A DNA stretch of 11,272 nt from Candidatus Rokuibacteriota bacterium (GTDB taxonomy: Bacteria; JAUVQV01): the NCBI GenBank assembly GCA_030609125.1, contig JAUWCW010000033.1, forward strand, positions 1 to 11,272. Direction: 5' to 3'. Both the position numbers and the translations under genes were made by a program. The notes under the pieces were generated by a model, which made no database searches, was not told the DNA's origin, and saw nothing but the letters and a program-made list of their open reading frames with translations. Shown here in pieces: positions 1 through 6,378 of the stretch (its first letter is position 1; the number at the start of each line of letters is the position of its first letter).

Positions 1-253
1 CGCAGTCTTTCACCAGCCGGAGCGCCCCGGGAGAAAGCCCCGCTCCGTAGCTCGAAACCGTGACGAAGTCCACCGTGGATCGAGTGTTGAGGGCGCGGAC
101 GAGATCTGCCAGAAAGACAAAGGAGCCCTTGAGGACGCCGATTACGGTAAGCGGTTCCCCGTCGGCGTCGTCGTCTATTGCCGCCGCCAGCCTGTGGACG
201 GCTTTTCTTATGGCCCTCGGTCCGTGGAGGGGCTTCAGTTCCTCGTGCGGCAT
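1..253 (-). CDS. hpt: Hypoxanthine phosphoribosyltransferase, N-terminal part (runs off left edge)
   Basis: The first 84 residues of a purine-salvage phosphoribosyltransferase that would join hypoxanthine or guanine to PRPP in the cytoplasm. The visible part carries the HPRT landmarks: a VIGVLKGSFVFLADLVR segment at about residues 37-53 (the LKGS loop that contacts pyrophosphate) and VDFVTVSSYGAG at about 61-72 with the SSYG flexible-loop motif. LRLVKD follows at 79-83, as in E. coli Hpt. The PRPP-binding motif and C-terminus lie outside the window; the family is usually about 170-185 residues. The ATG at 251-253 is the only plausible start seen, and it has no convincing Shine-Dalgarno sequence. 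The gene is divergent from the lipoprotein at 318. hpt is often near tilS/ftsH, but that side is not visible. Confidence 0.92.
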   Translation of the reverse strand, partial: MPHEELKPLHGPRAIRKAVHRLAAAIDDDADGEPLTVIGVLKGSFVFLADLVRALNTRSTVDFVTVSSYGAGLSPGALRLVKDC

Positions 254-259
254 GGTATT

Positions 260-288
260 CTTGTACTCGACAGACCGTTGCCAGTCAA
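260..288 (-). promoter_or_regulatory. Putative hpt promoter (TTGACT / TACAAG)
   Basis: Reading the minus strand, TTGACT (283-288) and TACAAG (260-265) are separated by 17 bp, a good match to a housekeeping sigma-70 promoter. A start site about 7 nt after the -10 box would fall at or next to the hpt ATG at 253, so the mRNA may be leaderless. This is assigned by eye, with no transcript data. Confidence 0.4.
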
Positions 289-302
289 GAAAGAAGGATA
301 CA

Positions 303-310
303 GAGGGAGG
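303..310 (+). promoter_or_regulatory. Ribosome binding site of the lipoprotein gene
   Basis: GAGGGAGG lies 7 nt before ATG 318. This strong purine tract decides the start in favour of the 160-residue lipoprotein over an N-terminally longer reading that begins inside the divergent hpt gene. Confidence 0.75.
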
Positions 311-317
311 AAATACC

Positions 318-800
318 ATGGAAAGAAAAAGATCGCGGTCCTTTCTGCTGGCGGCGTTCATTCTGTCGCTGGGAGGTCTTTTACTATCCTGCGGAGAGGG
401 AGACGGGAGCAGGGGAAGTGACGGAGAGAGAGAAAAGATAAAGAGCGAAGACGTGAGGCGTGAGATCGGGGAAGCCTACGAGGCGACGAAAGGCTATCTG
501 ATCCAGACCGGGGACGACCTGGCGCAGAGCTTTAATGAGCGCATGGGCGCTCTCGCGGAAGACATCGATCGTCTCGGTGAGAGGGCCGCCGCCGCACAGG
601 AGCGCGGCCGGGAAGAGGCGGATCGGGCGCTGCAAGCGCTGAAGGAGAAGGAAGAGGCGGCAAGAGAGAAACTGGAGGAGTTCAAGGCCGCCGGCGGGGA
701 GATGAAAAAGGAGGCCGCGGAAAAACTCGACAGGGCGCTGCGTGAACTGGAGGAAGCTTACCGCAGGGCGCGAGAGCGTTACGAGGGGTCTAAGGATTGA
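318..800 (+). CDS. Small coiled-coil lipoprotein, hypothetical
   Basis: A 160-residue secreted lipoprotein of unknown function. I place the start at ATG 318, not at an in-frame start far upstream, because GAGGGAGG (303-310) sits 7 nt before it and a signal peptide begins immediately: basic MERKRSR, a hydrophobic stretch at about 9-23, and lipobox LLSC with the lipidated Cys at residue 25. A Gly/Ser/Glu linker follows. From about residue 45 to the end the chain is almost entirely charged and Ala-rich, with a heptad-like pattern (RALQALKEKEEAAREKL, then REL-EEAYRRARERY), which predicts a long alpha-helical coiled coil. This is the build of small periplasmic lipoproteins that self-associate or bind the wall, but no family was recognised. 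Its last 22 bp overlap the 3' end of hflX on the other strand. Confidence 0.82.
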   Translation: MERKRSRSFLLAAFILSLGGLLLSCGEGDGSRGSDGEREKIKSEDVRREIGEAYEATKGYLIQTGDDLAQSFNERMGALAEDIDRLGERAAAAQERGREEADRALQALKEKEEAAREKLEEFKAAGGEMKKEAAEKLDRALRELEEAYRRARERYEGSKD

Positions 801-2422
801 CGCCGGGGCCAGAGAATCTCCTCTATCGCCCCCAGAAGAGGTGTGAACGTGGCCGCATCGAGGGCGCAGACAGGGACGGCGTTGAACCTCCGGCAGAGTG
901 TCGTGCTCAGACCGCGGGGCAGCAGGTCGGTCTTGTTGAAAACGAGGAGCCGCCGCTTTCCGTCCAGGCCCAGTTTTTCGAGAAGGCTGTTCACCGAAGC
1001 GATGTGCTGCTCGAAGCGTGGGTTCGCCGCGTCGACGGCGTGAAGGAGAAGGTCCGCGTCCTCCATCTCCTCCAGCGTCGCCTTGAAGGCGTTGAAGAGG
1101 TCTTTCGGAAGATCGCGGATGAAGCCGACGGTGTCGGTGATGATTACGTCCCGCTCCCTGGGAAAGCGCAGGCGCCTGCTCGAGGTATCCAGCGTGGCGA
1201 ACATCCTGGATTCCGTCAGCGTCGCGCTTGAGGTGAGGGCGTTGAGGAGGGTGGACTTGCCGGCGTTGGTGTAGCCCACAATGGAGACGATGGGAATTCC
1301 CGCCCGGGAGCGTCGCGCCTTGCGCTGCCGGCGCGACCGGGAGATGGCCTTGAGCTGTTTTTCGAGGACGGCGATTCTCTCACGCACACGCCTGCGGTCG
1401 ATTTCAAGCTTCATCTCTCCCGGCCCCCGGCCGCCGATGCCTCCCATGAGCCTCGACATGGCGGTCCCCCTGCCGGTGAGGCGGGGAAGCCGGTACTTGA
1501 GCTGCGCGAGCTCGACCTGCACCTTGCCCTCCCTGCTGTGCGCACGCCTGGCGAAAATGTCCAGGATCAGCTGGCTCCGGTCGATGACCTTCAGCTCCGT
1601 GGCTTCGGCTATCCTCTTTCCCTGGCCGGGGGTGAGGTCCTGATCGAAGACGATGACGGTGGCCCCAAGCTGCATGGAGCGTATGACGAGCTCTTCGAGC
1701 TTCCCGCGGCCGAGAAGGTGTCTGGGGTCGATGCGCGAAGGCCGCTGCATAATGGTGTCCGCAACAGCGAGGTCGCCGGAGGCGGCGAGCTCTTTCAGCT
1801 CATCCATGGAATCCTCCTGGGCGTACCGCGGTCCCGTGCTGACGGAGACGAGGGTGGCGCGTTCGGCGGCATGGTGAGTTTTCATGACGGCCGCGGCGGC
1901 CCTGCCCATTTCCTCCTCCAGGGCGGAGATGAAGGCGGCGGCGTCAAAGTCGAGGCGGTGAAAGTCGACGGGAGGGTGGACCTCGGTGACGTCTCCCTCC
2001 CTGGTCCCGGGTTTGAGTGATCCGAGGTGTATCATCCCCGGAAGTCCGTCACGGTCGACTCCTATGGCGGCGAGAAGGTCGAGGCGCAGCAGGGCAAGGT
2101 CGGTGAGGTCGTCCCTGCTCAAAGGTTCTCCCTTGAGATGGGTGTGCACCAGGCGCACCCCCCGGAGCATTCTGTTGCCGAGAGGGTACTCTTTCAGCTC
2201 CGGGAGAAACAGTCCCCGTGCTGTGCCGACCACGACGTGCGAAAGGCGGCCGCTGCGTTCTACAAACACACCCACCTGGCGGTTCAGGTCGGCCGAGATG
2301 GAGGTGAGGGTGCGGGCGGCTTCTGCCGAAATGATCTCCCTGGCGGGAACTTTTCTTCGGGAAAGACGCTCCAGGCGGCGAAGATCAGCTGGTTTCAGCC
2401 CGTTCAGGTTTCCGTGGAGCAC
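779..2422 (-). CDS. hflX: Ribosome-associated GTPase HflX (long form)
   Basis: A 547-residue translational GTPase that binds the 50S subunit; HflX in E. coli splits stalled ribosomes after heat stress. About the first 190 residues are the extra N-terminal region found in long HflX proteins (start MLHGNLNGLKPADLRRLERL). The HflX domain follows (about 195-360): HLLGRGKLEEL near 235, FDQDLTPGQGKRI near 259, and a Gly-rich MSRLMGGIGGRGPGE loop near 322-336. The G domain has G1 GYTNAGKS (383-390), a G2 Thr near 410, G3 DTVGF (430-434), G4 NKTD (496-499), and a weak G5 CALDA (519-523) where SA is usual. The start is GTG at 2420-2422: an in-frame TAG lies three codons upstream, and AGAGAGG (2434-2440) lies 11 nt before it. 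E. coli HflX is about 426 residues, so this one is complete with its extension. It is divergent from pcm. Confidence 0.95.
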   Translation of the reverse strand: MLHGNLNGLKPADLRRLERLSRRKVPAREIISAEAARTLTSISADLNRQVGVFVERSGRLSHVVVGTARGLFLPELKEYPLGNRMLRGVRLVHTHLKGEPLSRDDLTDLALLRLDLLAAIGVDRDGLPGMIHLGSLKPGTREGDVTEVHPPVDFHRLDFDAAAFISALEEEMGRAAAAVMKTHHAAERATLVSVSTGPRYAQEDSMDELKELAASGDLAVADTIMQRPSRIDPRHLLGRGKLEELVIRSMQLGATVIVFDQDLTPGQGKRIAEATELKVIDRSQLILDIFARRAHSREGKVQVELAQLKYRLPRLTGRGTAMSRLMGGIGGRGPGEMKLEIDRRRVRERIAVLEKQLKAISRSRRQRKARRSRAGIPIVSIVGYTNAGKSTLLNALTSSATLTESRMFATLDTSSRRLRFPRERDVIITDTVGFIRDLPKDLFNAFKATLEEMEDADLLLHAVDAANPRFEQHIASVNSLLEKLGLDGKRRLLVFNKTDLLPRGLSTTLCRRFNAVPVCALDAATFTPLLGAIEEILWPRRQSLDPS

Positions 2423-2458
2423 TCTGTACTAAACCTCTCTTTCATCCCGTTTCGCTTC

Positions 2459-2488
2459 ATTCTCCCGGTTTGGCCGCCCCCCTGTCAA
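2459..2488 (-). promoter_or_regulatory. Putative hflX promoter (TTGACA / GAGAAT)
   Basis: On the minus strand, a perfect TTGACA (2483-2488) is followed after 18 bp by GAGAAT (2459-2464). The predicted start near 2452 gives a leader of about 30 nt that contains the AGAGAGG ribosome binding site. The -35 box lies inside the inverted repeat of this intergenic region. Confidence 0.45.
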
Positions 2489-2512
2489 CGTGACAGGCTT
2501 TTCTTGACAGGG
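2480..2512. repeat. Inverted repeat CCCTGTCAA...TTGACAGGG between divergent promoters
   Basis: CCCTGTCAA (2480-2488) and TTGACAGGG (2504-2512) form a perfect 9-bp inverted repeat with a 15-bp spacer. Each arm contains the TTGACA box of one of the divergent promoters. The spacer carries a third TGACAGG (2491-2497), which pairs with CCTGTCA (2481-2487) as a perfect 7-3-7 palindrome. A regulator site, or simple promoter symmetry, are both possible. Confidence 0.6.
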
Positions 2513-2532
2513 CTCCCCGGCTCGTGTACGAA
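2504..2532 (+). promoter_or_regulatory. Putative pcm promoter (TTGACA / TACGAA)
   Basis: A perfect TTGACA (2504-2509) is followed after 17 bp by TACGAA (2527-2532), a weak -10 box. A start near 2539 would give a leader of about 47 nt ahead of GTG 2586. The -10 assignment is weak; the -35 is convincing. Confidence 0.4.
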
Positions 2533-2585
2533 GAGAGAGGAATGGGTGAGGGCTCCCTCCCGGGAGGGGGGGAGATGAGAAAAGA

Positions 2586-3353
2586 GTGACCATCCAGCGC
2601 AAAAAGAGACTTGGCACGATCACCGCGGCGGCCTTGGCGGCATGGTTCGTTGTCGCCGCGCAGGGCAGCCCGGCCCGGGCGGGAGAGGGCGATTATTCCT
2701 CCCGGCGGGAGGCCATGGTGGCCGGGGACATCGAGAGGCGCGGCGTCCGCGCGGAGAACGTGCTCAAGGCCATGCGCGCTGTTCCACGGCACCTCTTCGT
2801 CCCCGAAAGGCTCCGCTCCCGGGCCTACCAGGACAGCCCCCTGCCGATCGGCCTGGGGCAGACCATATCCCAGCCCTACGTGGTGGCCCTCATGACCGAC
2901 GCGCTGCAGCTCGACGGTGATGACCGGGTGCTGGAGATAGGCACCGGTTCCGGCTACCAGGCGGCGGTCCTGGCGGAAATCGTCGCCGAGGTCTACTCGG
3001 TGGAAATCATTCCCGAACTCGCTGCCGGCGCGGCGGCAAACCTCAAGGCGGCAGGCTACGACGCCGTGGCGACCAGAACGGGCGACGGCTACTACGGGTG
3101 GCCCCGGGCGGGCCCCTTCGACGCCATCATTGTCACGGCCGCGGCCAACCATGTTCCGCCGCCGCTTGTCGAGCAGCTCAAGACCGGGGGGCGGCTCATA
3201 CTTCCCCTGGGCTCGACGACGTACGTCCAGACCCTCACGCTCCTGAGGAAAACCGAGGAGAAGGTCCTGGTGGATCAAATGGACAGTGTCCGTTTCGTTC
3301 CCATGGTCGGGGAGGCGCAGAAGCCCTTTCCGGCCAGCGATGCTCCGAGGTAG
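2586..3353 (+). CDS. pcm: Protein-L-isoaspartate O-methyltransferase, exported form
   Basis: A 255-residue enzyme that uses S-adenosylmethionine to methylate isoaspartyl residues in age-damaged proteins so that they can be repaired. The family signature is clear: [20 protein letters not shown] at about residues 81-100 holds the TIS substrate motif. SAM motif [12 protein letters not shown] is at about 115-125, the acidic VEII at about 139, [14 protein letters not shown] at 179-191, and GGRLILPLG near 202. The core is complete, with VRFVPMVGE near the end as in other members. Residues 1-32 form a signal peptide: basic QRKKR, a hydrophobic core at about 12-26, and an Ala-x-Ala type site at ARA|GE. 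The mature enzyme would therefore be periplasmic. The start is GTG 2586, about 11 nt after GGAG (2571-2574). The 3' end overlaps the convergent spermidine-synthase-like gene by 79 bp. Confidence 0.93.
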   Translation: MTIQRKKRLGTITAAALAAWFVVAAQGSPARAGEGDYSSRREAMVAGDIERRGVRAENVLKAMRAVPRHLFVPERLRSRAYQDSPLPIGLGQTISQPYVVALMTDALQLDGDDRVLEIGTGSGYQAAVLAEIVAEVYSVEIIPELAAGAAANLKAAGYDAVATRTGDGYYGWPRAGPFDAIIVTAAANHVPPPLVEQLKTGGRLILPLGSTTYVQTLTLLRKTEEKVLVDQMDSVRFVPMVGEAQKPFPASDAPR

Positions 3354-5644
3354 CTGAGAGCGCCGAGAAGAAAAACCACCCTGAAGCCCGCCGCCGTGGC
3401 GATCATGATTGCCAGAACCGGGGCCACGACGGAAAAGAAACCGTTCACCGCCCACGCCAGGGGGATGAGGCCTTGGCCCCGCAGTCCCAGGTGCCTTATC
3501 CCGCCCGGAAAGAGCATCCCCATCACAAGACCTGCCGGAGAAAGAACGGCGAAGACCCATGCCACTCTGACAGGAACGGTAAGCCCCGAGAGAAGCTCCG
3601 CGGCCGGGCGGCCCACAACGGCATAGGCGAGACAGAGCAGACCCGCGGCGAGTGCGGCTTTCCACAGTTTCCCCGGAGGGACATCGCGGGAGAGGTAGCT
3701 TCCGGCGCCGGAAGAGACGAGAAGGGTGAAGATGGCGGTGCAAACGGCCGTGACGGGATGCTCCAGGGGCAGTATGAGGTAGTGCATGGCGCCCACTTCG
3801 ACAAGCATGAAGCCCGCTCCCAGGAAACCGAAATAGGTCGCCTCGGATGCGCGCAAGCGGGACTTTCTCCGGGCAAAGAGGACGGGGAGAAGAACAAAAA
3901 CCAGTCCCAGGAGCACAACCTGCACGAGAATCAGCTGAACAAGGTAACCCTCGATCACAAAAAAATCCCACTTCCCCTCGACCAGTGAGTACACCCTTCG
4001 CAGGGTCGAAAGTCGGAGACTTTCATGAAAGAAGGGCCGGTCGTCAGTGGTGGGGGCTATGTCGAAGGCGTAATCCCGGACAAAGCCGGGGGCCGTCGCC
4101 GGATCGGCGAGAGTGGAGAAAGCCCGGGCAAGGTTTCCTCCCCGGGAGCGGATATTGATTTCCGCCGATGCCGGGTCAAGTCCCCGGTAGAAGACCGGAT
4201 CAAACCAGAGCCGGCTGGAGAAATCCTTCATCGCCGCTATTTCCTGATCGGCAAAAGGCTCCTTCTTAACCAGAAAACAAAGGAGCTCGAGGCTTCTCAG
4301 GGCGAGGACACTGCCGCCCGGATCCTCGACACCCGCCCGGGAAAGGGAGCCGAGGAGCGTGGTGAAAAGTCTCAGCTCCGACCGGTACGGCGGAGTGATA
4401 TAGATGCTGATGCTCAGGATCCCTTCCTCGGCGAGCCCGTCCAGGTACGACGTGAACGCCTCCACTGTCAGGCGGTAGTCCTCGCCTCCTCCTGCCGCCG
4501 AGTACGGCAGGGTGCCGGTGAGGTCAAGATCGATAAGATCATAAACATCCGCACGCCCCCGGAGGATGTTGCGCCCGAACCCGGGGATGACGGGGCCGGA
4601 GCACGGGGATCCATCGAGCATCCCCTTTGTCAGCAGAAGGCGGTGGACGCCGGGGTTGGAAGCGGTGCAGTCGACTCGGGCGGCACGATAGCGCTCGGCC
4701 AGCAAAGCCCGATGCCCCCCCCTCGGGTCCAGGAGCAGCACATCACCTCCCGCCTTCATGGCAAAAGCGAGGGACGACGGCAGGTAGTCGAGATAGTCAA
4801 AGGATGCGCTCGGGTCAGCAAGGGTGACGGTGCTCACCGCCGCACCGTCGACGGCGATGCCAGCCTGCCCGGGCAGTGCCCCCCGGAAGCTAAGGCTCAG
4901 GCCGGGGGCGTGTCTGACGCCGGGGCTCGCGAACAGATGCACCTGCCCGTATCCGCTGTCGAGCTCAGCCAGGATCTCCGCGCCTTCCATCCCGAGCAGA
5001 AGGGGGAGGGGCTTGTACGGCGAGGGGACGACCCTGATGACAGGGGGGTTGACGAGGGAGATGACGAGGCACACAGCGACGGCGGCGGACGAAAGAATTC
5101 TCAGGCGAACCCCGCCGAGGAAGACCGAACCGCAGATGGCCAGGGCGGAGCTCACCATCACGGCCTGGCCTGGACTCATCCATGACTGCAGGAGCAGAAC
5201 GATGACAGTCCCCGCCGCGGCGCCGGTGAGATCGGCGCCGTATAATCTTCCGGACTGATCTGGGCGGAGGGAGAAAGCCGAGACCAGGATGCAGCCGGCG
5301 ATGAAGAAGGGGAGGGCGAGCAGCAGGTAGTAGAGCGAAACGTAGAGGATCTGCAGCCTGTCCCAGGAGATGCGCACGGGGTCGAAGGGCACCTGAAGAA
5401 TGGCGAGATAGGAAAGGGCCATACTGCCGCCGAGAAAAATAAAATACCAGGGCCGAAGGGGCAGCGCCCGCCCCCGCCAGGATCTGAACAAGGCGCAGAA
5501 GCTTCCGCTGGCGGCAAGGCCCAGCATGGCAATACTCACCACCATGAAGGCGAAGTGGTACCAGAGGGCGATCGAGAAGATCCGCAGGAGAAGAATCTCG
5601 AAGCTCAGCGCCGCCAGGGAGGAGAAGAATATTGCAGGGAGCAT
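3275..5644 (-). CDS. Multi-TM membrane protein with degenerate spermidine-synthase-like domain
   Basis: A 789-residue inner-membrane protein. Residues about 1-200 contain some seven hydrophobic helices, starting with a [19 protein letters not shown] helix typical of spermidine-synthase/transporter fusions. Residues about 205-550 form a soluble Rossmann-like domain related to Spe[10 protein letters not shown] at 302-310, [10 protein letters not shown] at 368-377, [20 protein letters not shown] at 393-412, and [10 protein letters not shown] at 532-541. About seven more helices fill 562-772. The usual glycine-rich GGDGG loop is replaced by LDPRGG, and no VEID-type acidic motif follows. Polyamine aminopropyl transfer is therefore doubtful. 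The family is common in anaerobes and its function is unknown to me. The start is ATG 5642-5644, 8 nt after the stop of the methyltransferase upstream; no clear Shine-Dalgarno is visible, so translation is probably coupled. The last 26 codons overlap pcm antisense. Confidence 0.85.
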   Translation of the reverse strand: MLPAIFFSSLAALSFEILLLRIFSIALWYHFAFMVVSIAMLGLAASGSFCALFRSWRGRALPLRPWYFIFLGGSMALSYLAILQVPFDPVRISWDRLQILYVSLYYLLLALPFFIAGCILVSAFSLRPDQSGRLYGADLTGAAAGTVIVLLLQSWMSPGQAVMVSSALAICGSVFLGGVRLRILSSAAVAVCLVISLVNPPVIRVVPSPYKPLPLLLGMEGAEILAELDSGYGQVHLFASPGVRHAPGLSLSFRGALPGQAGIAVDGAAVSTVTLADPSASFDYLDYLPSSLAFAMKAGGDVLLLDPRGGHRALLAERYRAARVDCTASNPGVHRLLLTKGMLDGSPCSGPVIPGFGRNILRGRADVYDLIDLDLTGTLPYSAAGGGEDYRLTVEAFTSYLDGLAEEGILSISIYITPPYRSELRLFTTLLGSLSRAGVEDPGGSVLALRSLELLCFLVKKEPFADQEIAAMKDFSSRLWFDPVFYRGLDPASAEINIRSRGGNLARAFSTLADPATAPGFVRDYAFDIAPTTDDRPFFHESLRLSTLRRVYSLVEGKWDFFVIEGYLVQLILVQVVLLGLVFVLLPVLFARRKSRLRASEATYFGFLGAGFMLVEVGAMHYLILPLEHPVTAVCTAIFTLLVSSGAGSYLSRDVPPGKLWKAALAAGLLCLAYAVVGRPAAELLSGLTVPVRVAWVFAVLSPAGLVMGMLFPGGIRHLGLRGQGLIPLAWAVNGFFSVVAPVLAIMIATAAGFRVVFLLGALSYLGASLAGKGFCASPTMGTKRTLSI

Positions 5645-5652
5645 GAATAGAG

Positions 5653-6222
5653 TCAGAGTCGCGTGAACAGCGCGGCGCGGCTGAGGCGAATCGGCGGGGA
5701 GAGGGCCTGAGCGAAACCCGACTCCTCGGCGCCGGCGACGATGTCGGAAAAGAGAGCCCGGCTCACGTGGAAAGAGGGCTCGGCGTAAAGCAGACGGGAA
5801 CCTTTCCGCAGAAGCGAGCGCACCTCCCGGAAAAGCCTTGGAGGGTCAGTCACCTCGTGGGCCATCCAGAAGAGGAGGGCGAAGTCGGCCTCGAGATCGT
5901 CAAGCCCAAGGGAGTCCTCCCGGCTGAGATGGGGCACGATCCTGTCGGCGACACCCGCACGGGCAGCCCGTTTCATCATGACGTCAAGCATCTTCTCCTG
6001 TATGTCGAGCGCGTGGACCCGGCCGCGCGGCCCCACGATCCGGGCCATGCCGATGGAGAAGTGACCCATGCCGCAGCCGACGTCGATGCATGTCACTCCG
6101 CTCCGCAGGTATTCCCCGAGAAGGGCGGAGGGTGAGTGCAGGAGTCGGCGGAGGACGTTGTCGAACGAGTACGCGAACCACCACGGACAGACGTGCGTTC
6201 CGGACCGGACCTGCTTTTCCAT
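5653..6222 (-). CDS. Class I SAM-dependent methyltransferase (small, UbiE-like fold)
   Basis: A 189-residue cytoplasmic methyltransferase of unknown substrate. SAM motif I is CIDVGCGMGHFSIGMA at about 45-60. The acidic end of strand 2 is ALDIQ at 71-75, with DVMMKRAARAGVADRI after it. Motif FALLFWMAHEV at about 114-124 and RSLLRKGSRLLYAEP at about 135-149 complete the core; the C-terminus is short, ending in SRAALFTRL. A CPWWFAYSFDN segment at 12-22 is a family hallmark before the fold. I place the start at ATG 6220-6222: family similarity begins there, GGAG (6234-6237) lies 11 nt upstream, and the putative promoter ends just before it. The longer reading to 6324 would run through that promoter. 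It is the first gene of a two-gene operon with the membrane protein downstream (8-nt gap). Confidence 0.87.
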   Translation of the reverse strand: MEKQVRSGTHVCPWWFAYSFDNVLRRLLHSPSALLGEYLRSGVTCIDVGCGMGHFSIGMARIVGPRGRVHALDIQEKMLDVMMKRAARAGVADRIVPHLSREDSLGLDDLEADFALLFWMAHEVTDPPRLFREVRSLLRKGSRLLYAEPSFHVSRALFSDIVAGAEESGFAQALSPPIRLSRAALFTRL

Positions 6223-6248
6223 GCCTTCTCGGTCTCCGCGGTAGCGCA

Positions 6249-6277
6249 ATTGTAGCGAATTCGTCCCGCCTTGACCA
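6249..6277 (-). promoter_or_regulatory. Putative promoter of the methyltransferase / membrane-protein operon
   Basis: On the minus strand, TGGTCA (6272-6277) and TACAAT (6249-6254) are 17 bp apart. The -10 box is strong and the -35 matches at four of six positions. A start near 6242 leaves about 20 nt before ATG 6222, which supports the shorter start of the methyltransferase. Confidence 0.45.
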
Positions 6278-6340
6278 CACCTTGGGTGATATCCGGAAAC
6301 ACCCCCAACGCAGTCGCAGGCCATTTATGCAATACTTCGG

Positions 6341-6346
6341 TATAAT
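6341..6346 (+). promoter_or_regulatory. Putative -10 box for the flavoprotein gene (TATAAT)
   Basis: A perfect TATAAT lies 32 bp before GTG 6379. No good -35 hexamer is found 16-18 bp upstream, so an activator may be needed, or the match is chance in this short AT-richer stretch. Confidence 0.4.
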
Positions 6347-6378
6347 CTGCGGCATCGTCGGATAACGGGGGAAAACGT

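Noticed and set aside
60-317. N-terminal extension of the lipoprotein frame by 86 codons
   Set aside because: It runs antisense through the conserved hpt coding region and lacks a ribosome binding site. The signal peptide and GAGGGAGG place the start at 318.
2612-2627. Sigma-54-like TGGCACG with a GC 12 bp later
   Set aside because: It lies inside the pcm coding region just after the start, and the -12 half (CCGCG) is a poor match to TTGCA.
2457-3971. 504-codon open frame on the minus strand across pcm
   Set aside because: It is antisense to pcm and also overlaps the C-terminal membrane helices of the next gene in another frame. Its Arg/Gly/Pro-rich composition is typical of shadow frames in GC-rich DNA.
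4025-5185. 386-codon plus-strand open frame inside the membrane-protein gene
   Set aside because: It is the reverse-strand shadow of a gene with clear family motifs and membrane helices; its own translation has no recognisable domain.
6223-6324. Upstream 34-codon extension of the small methyltransferase
   Set aside because: Family similarity begins at the ATG at 6222, and a TACAAT promoter lies within the extension.
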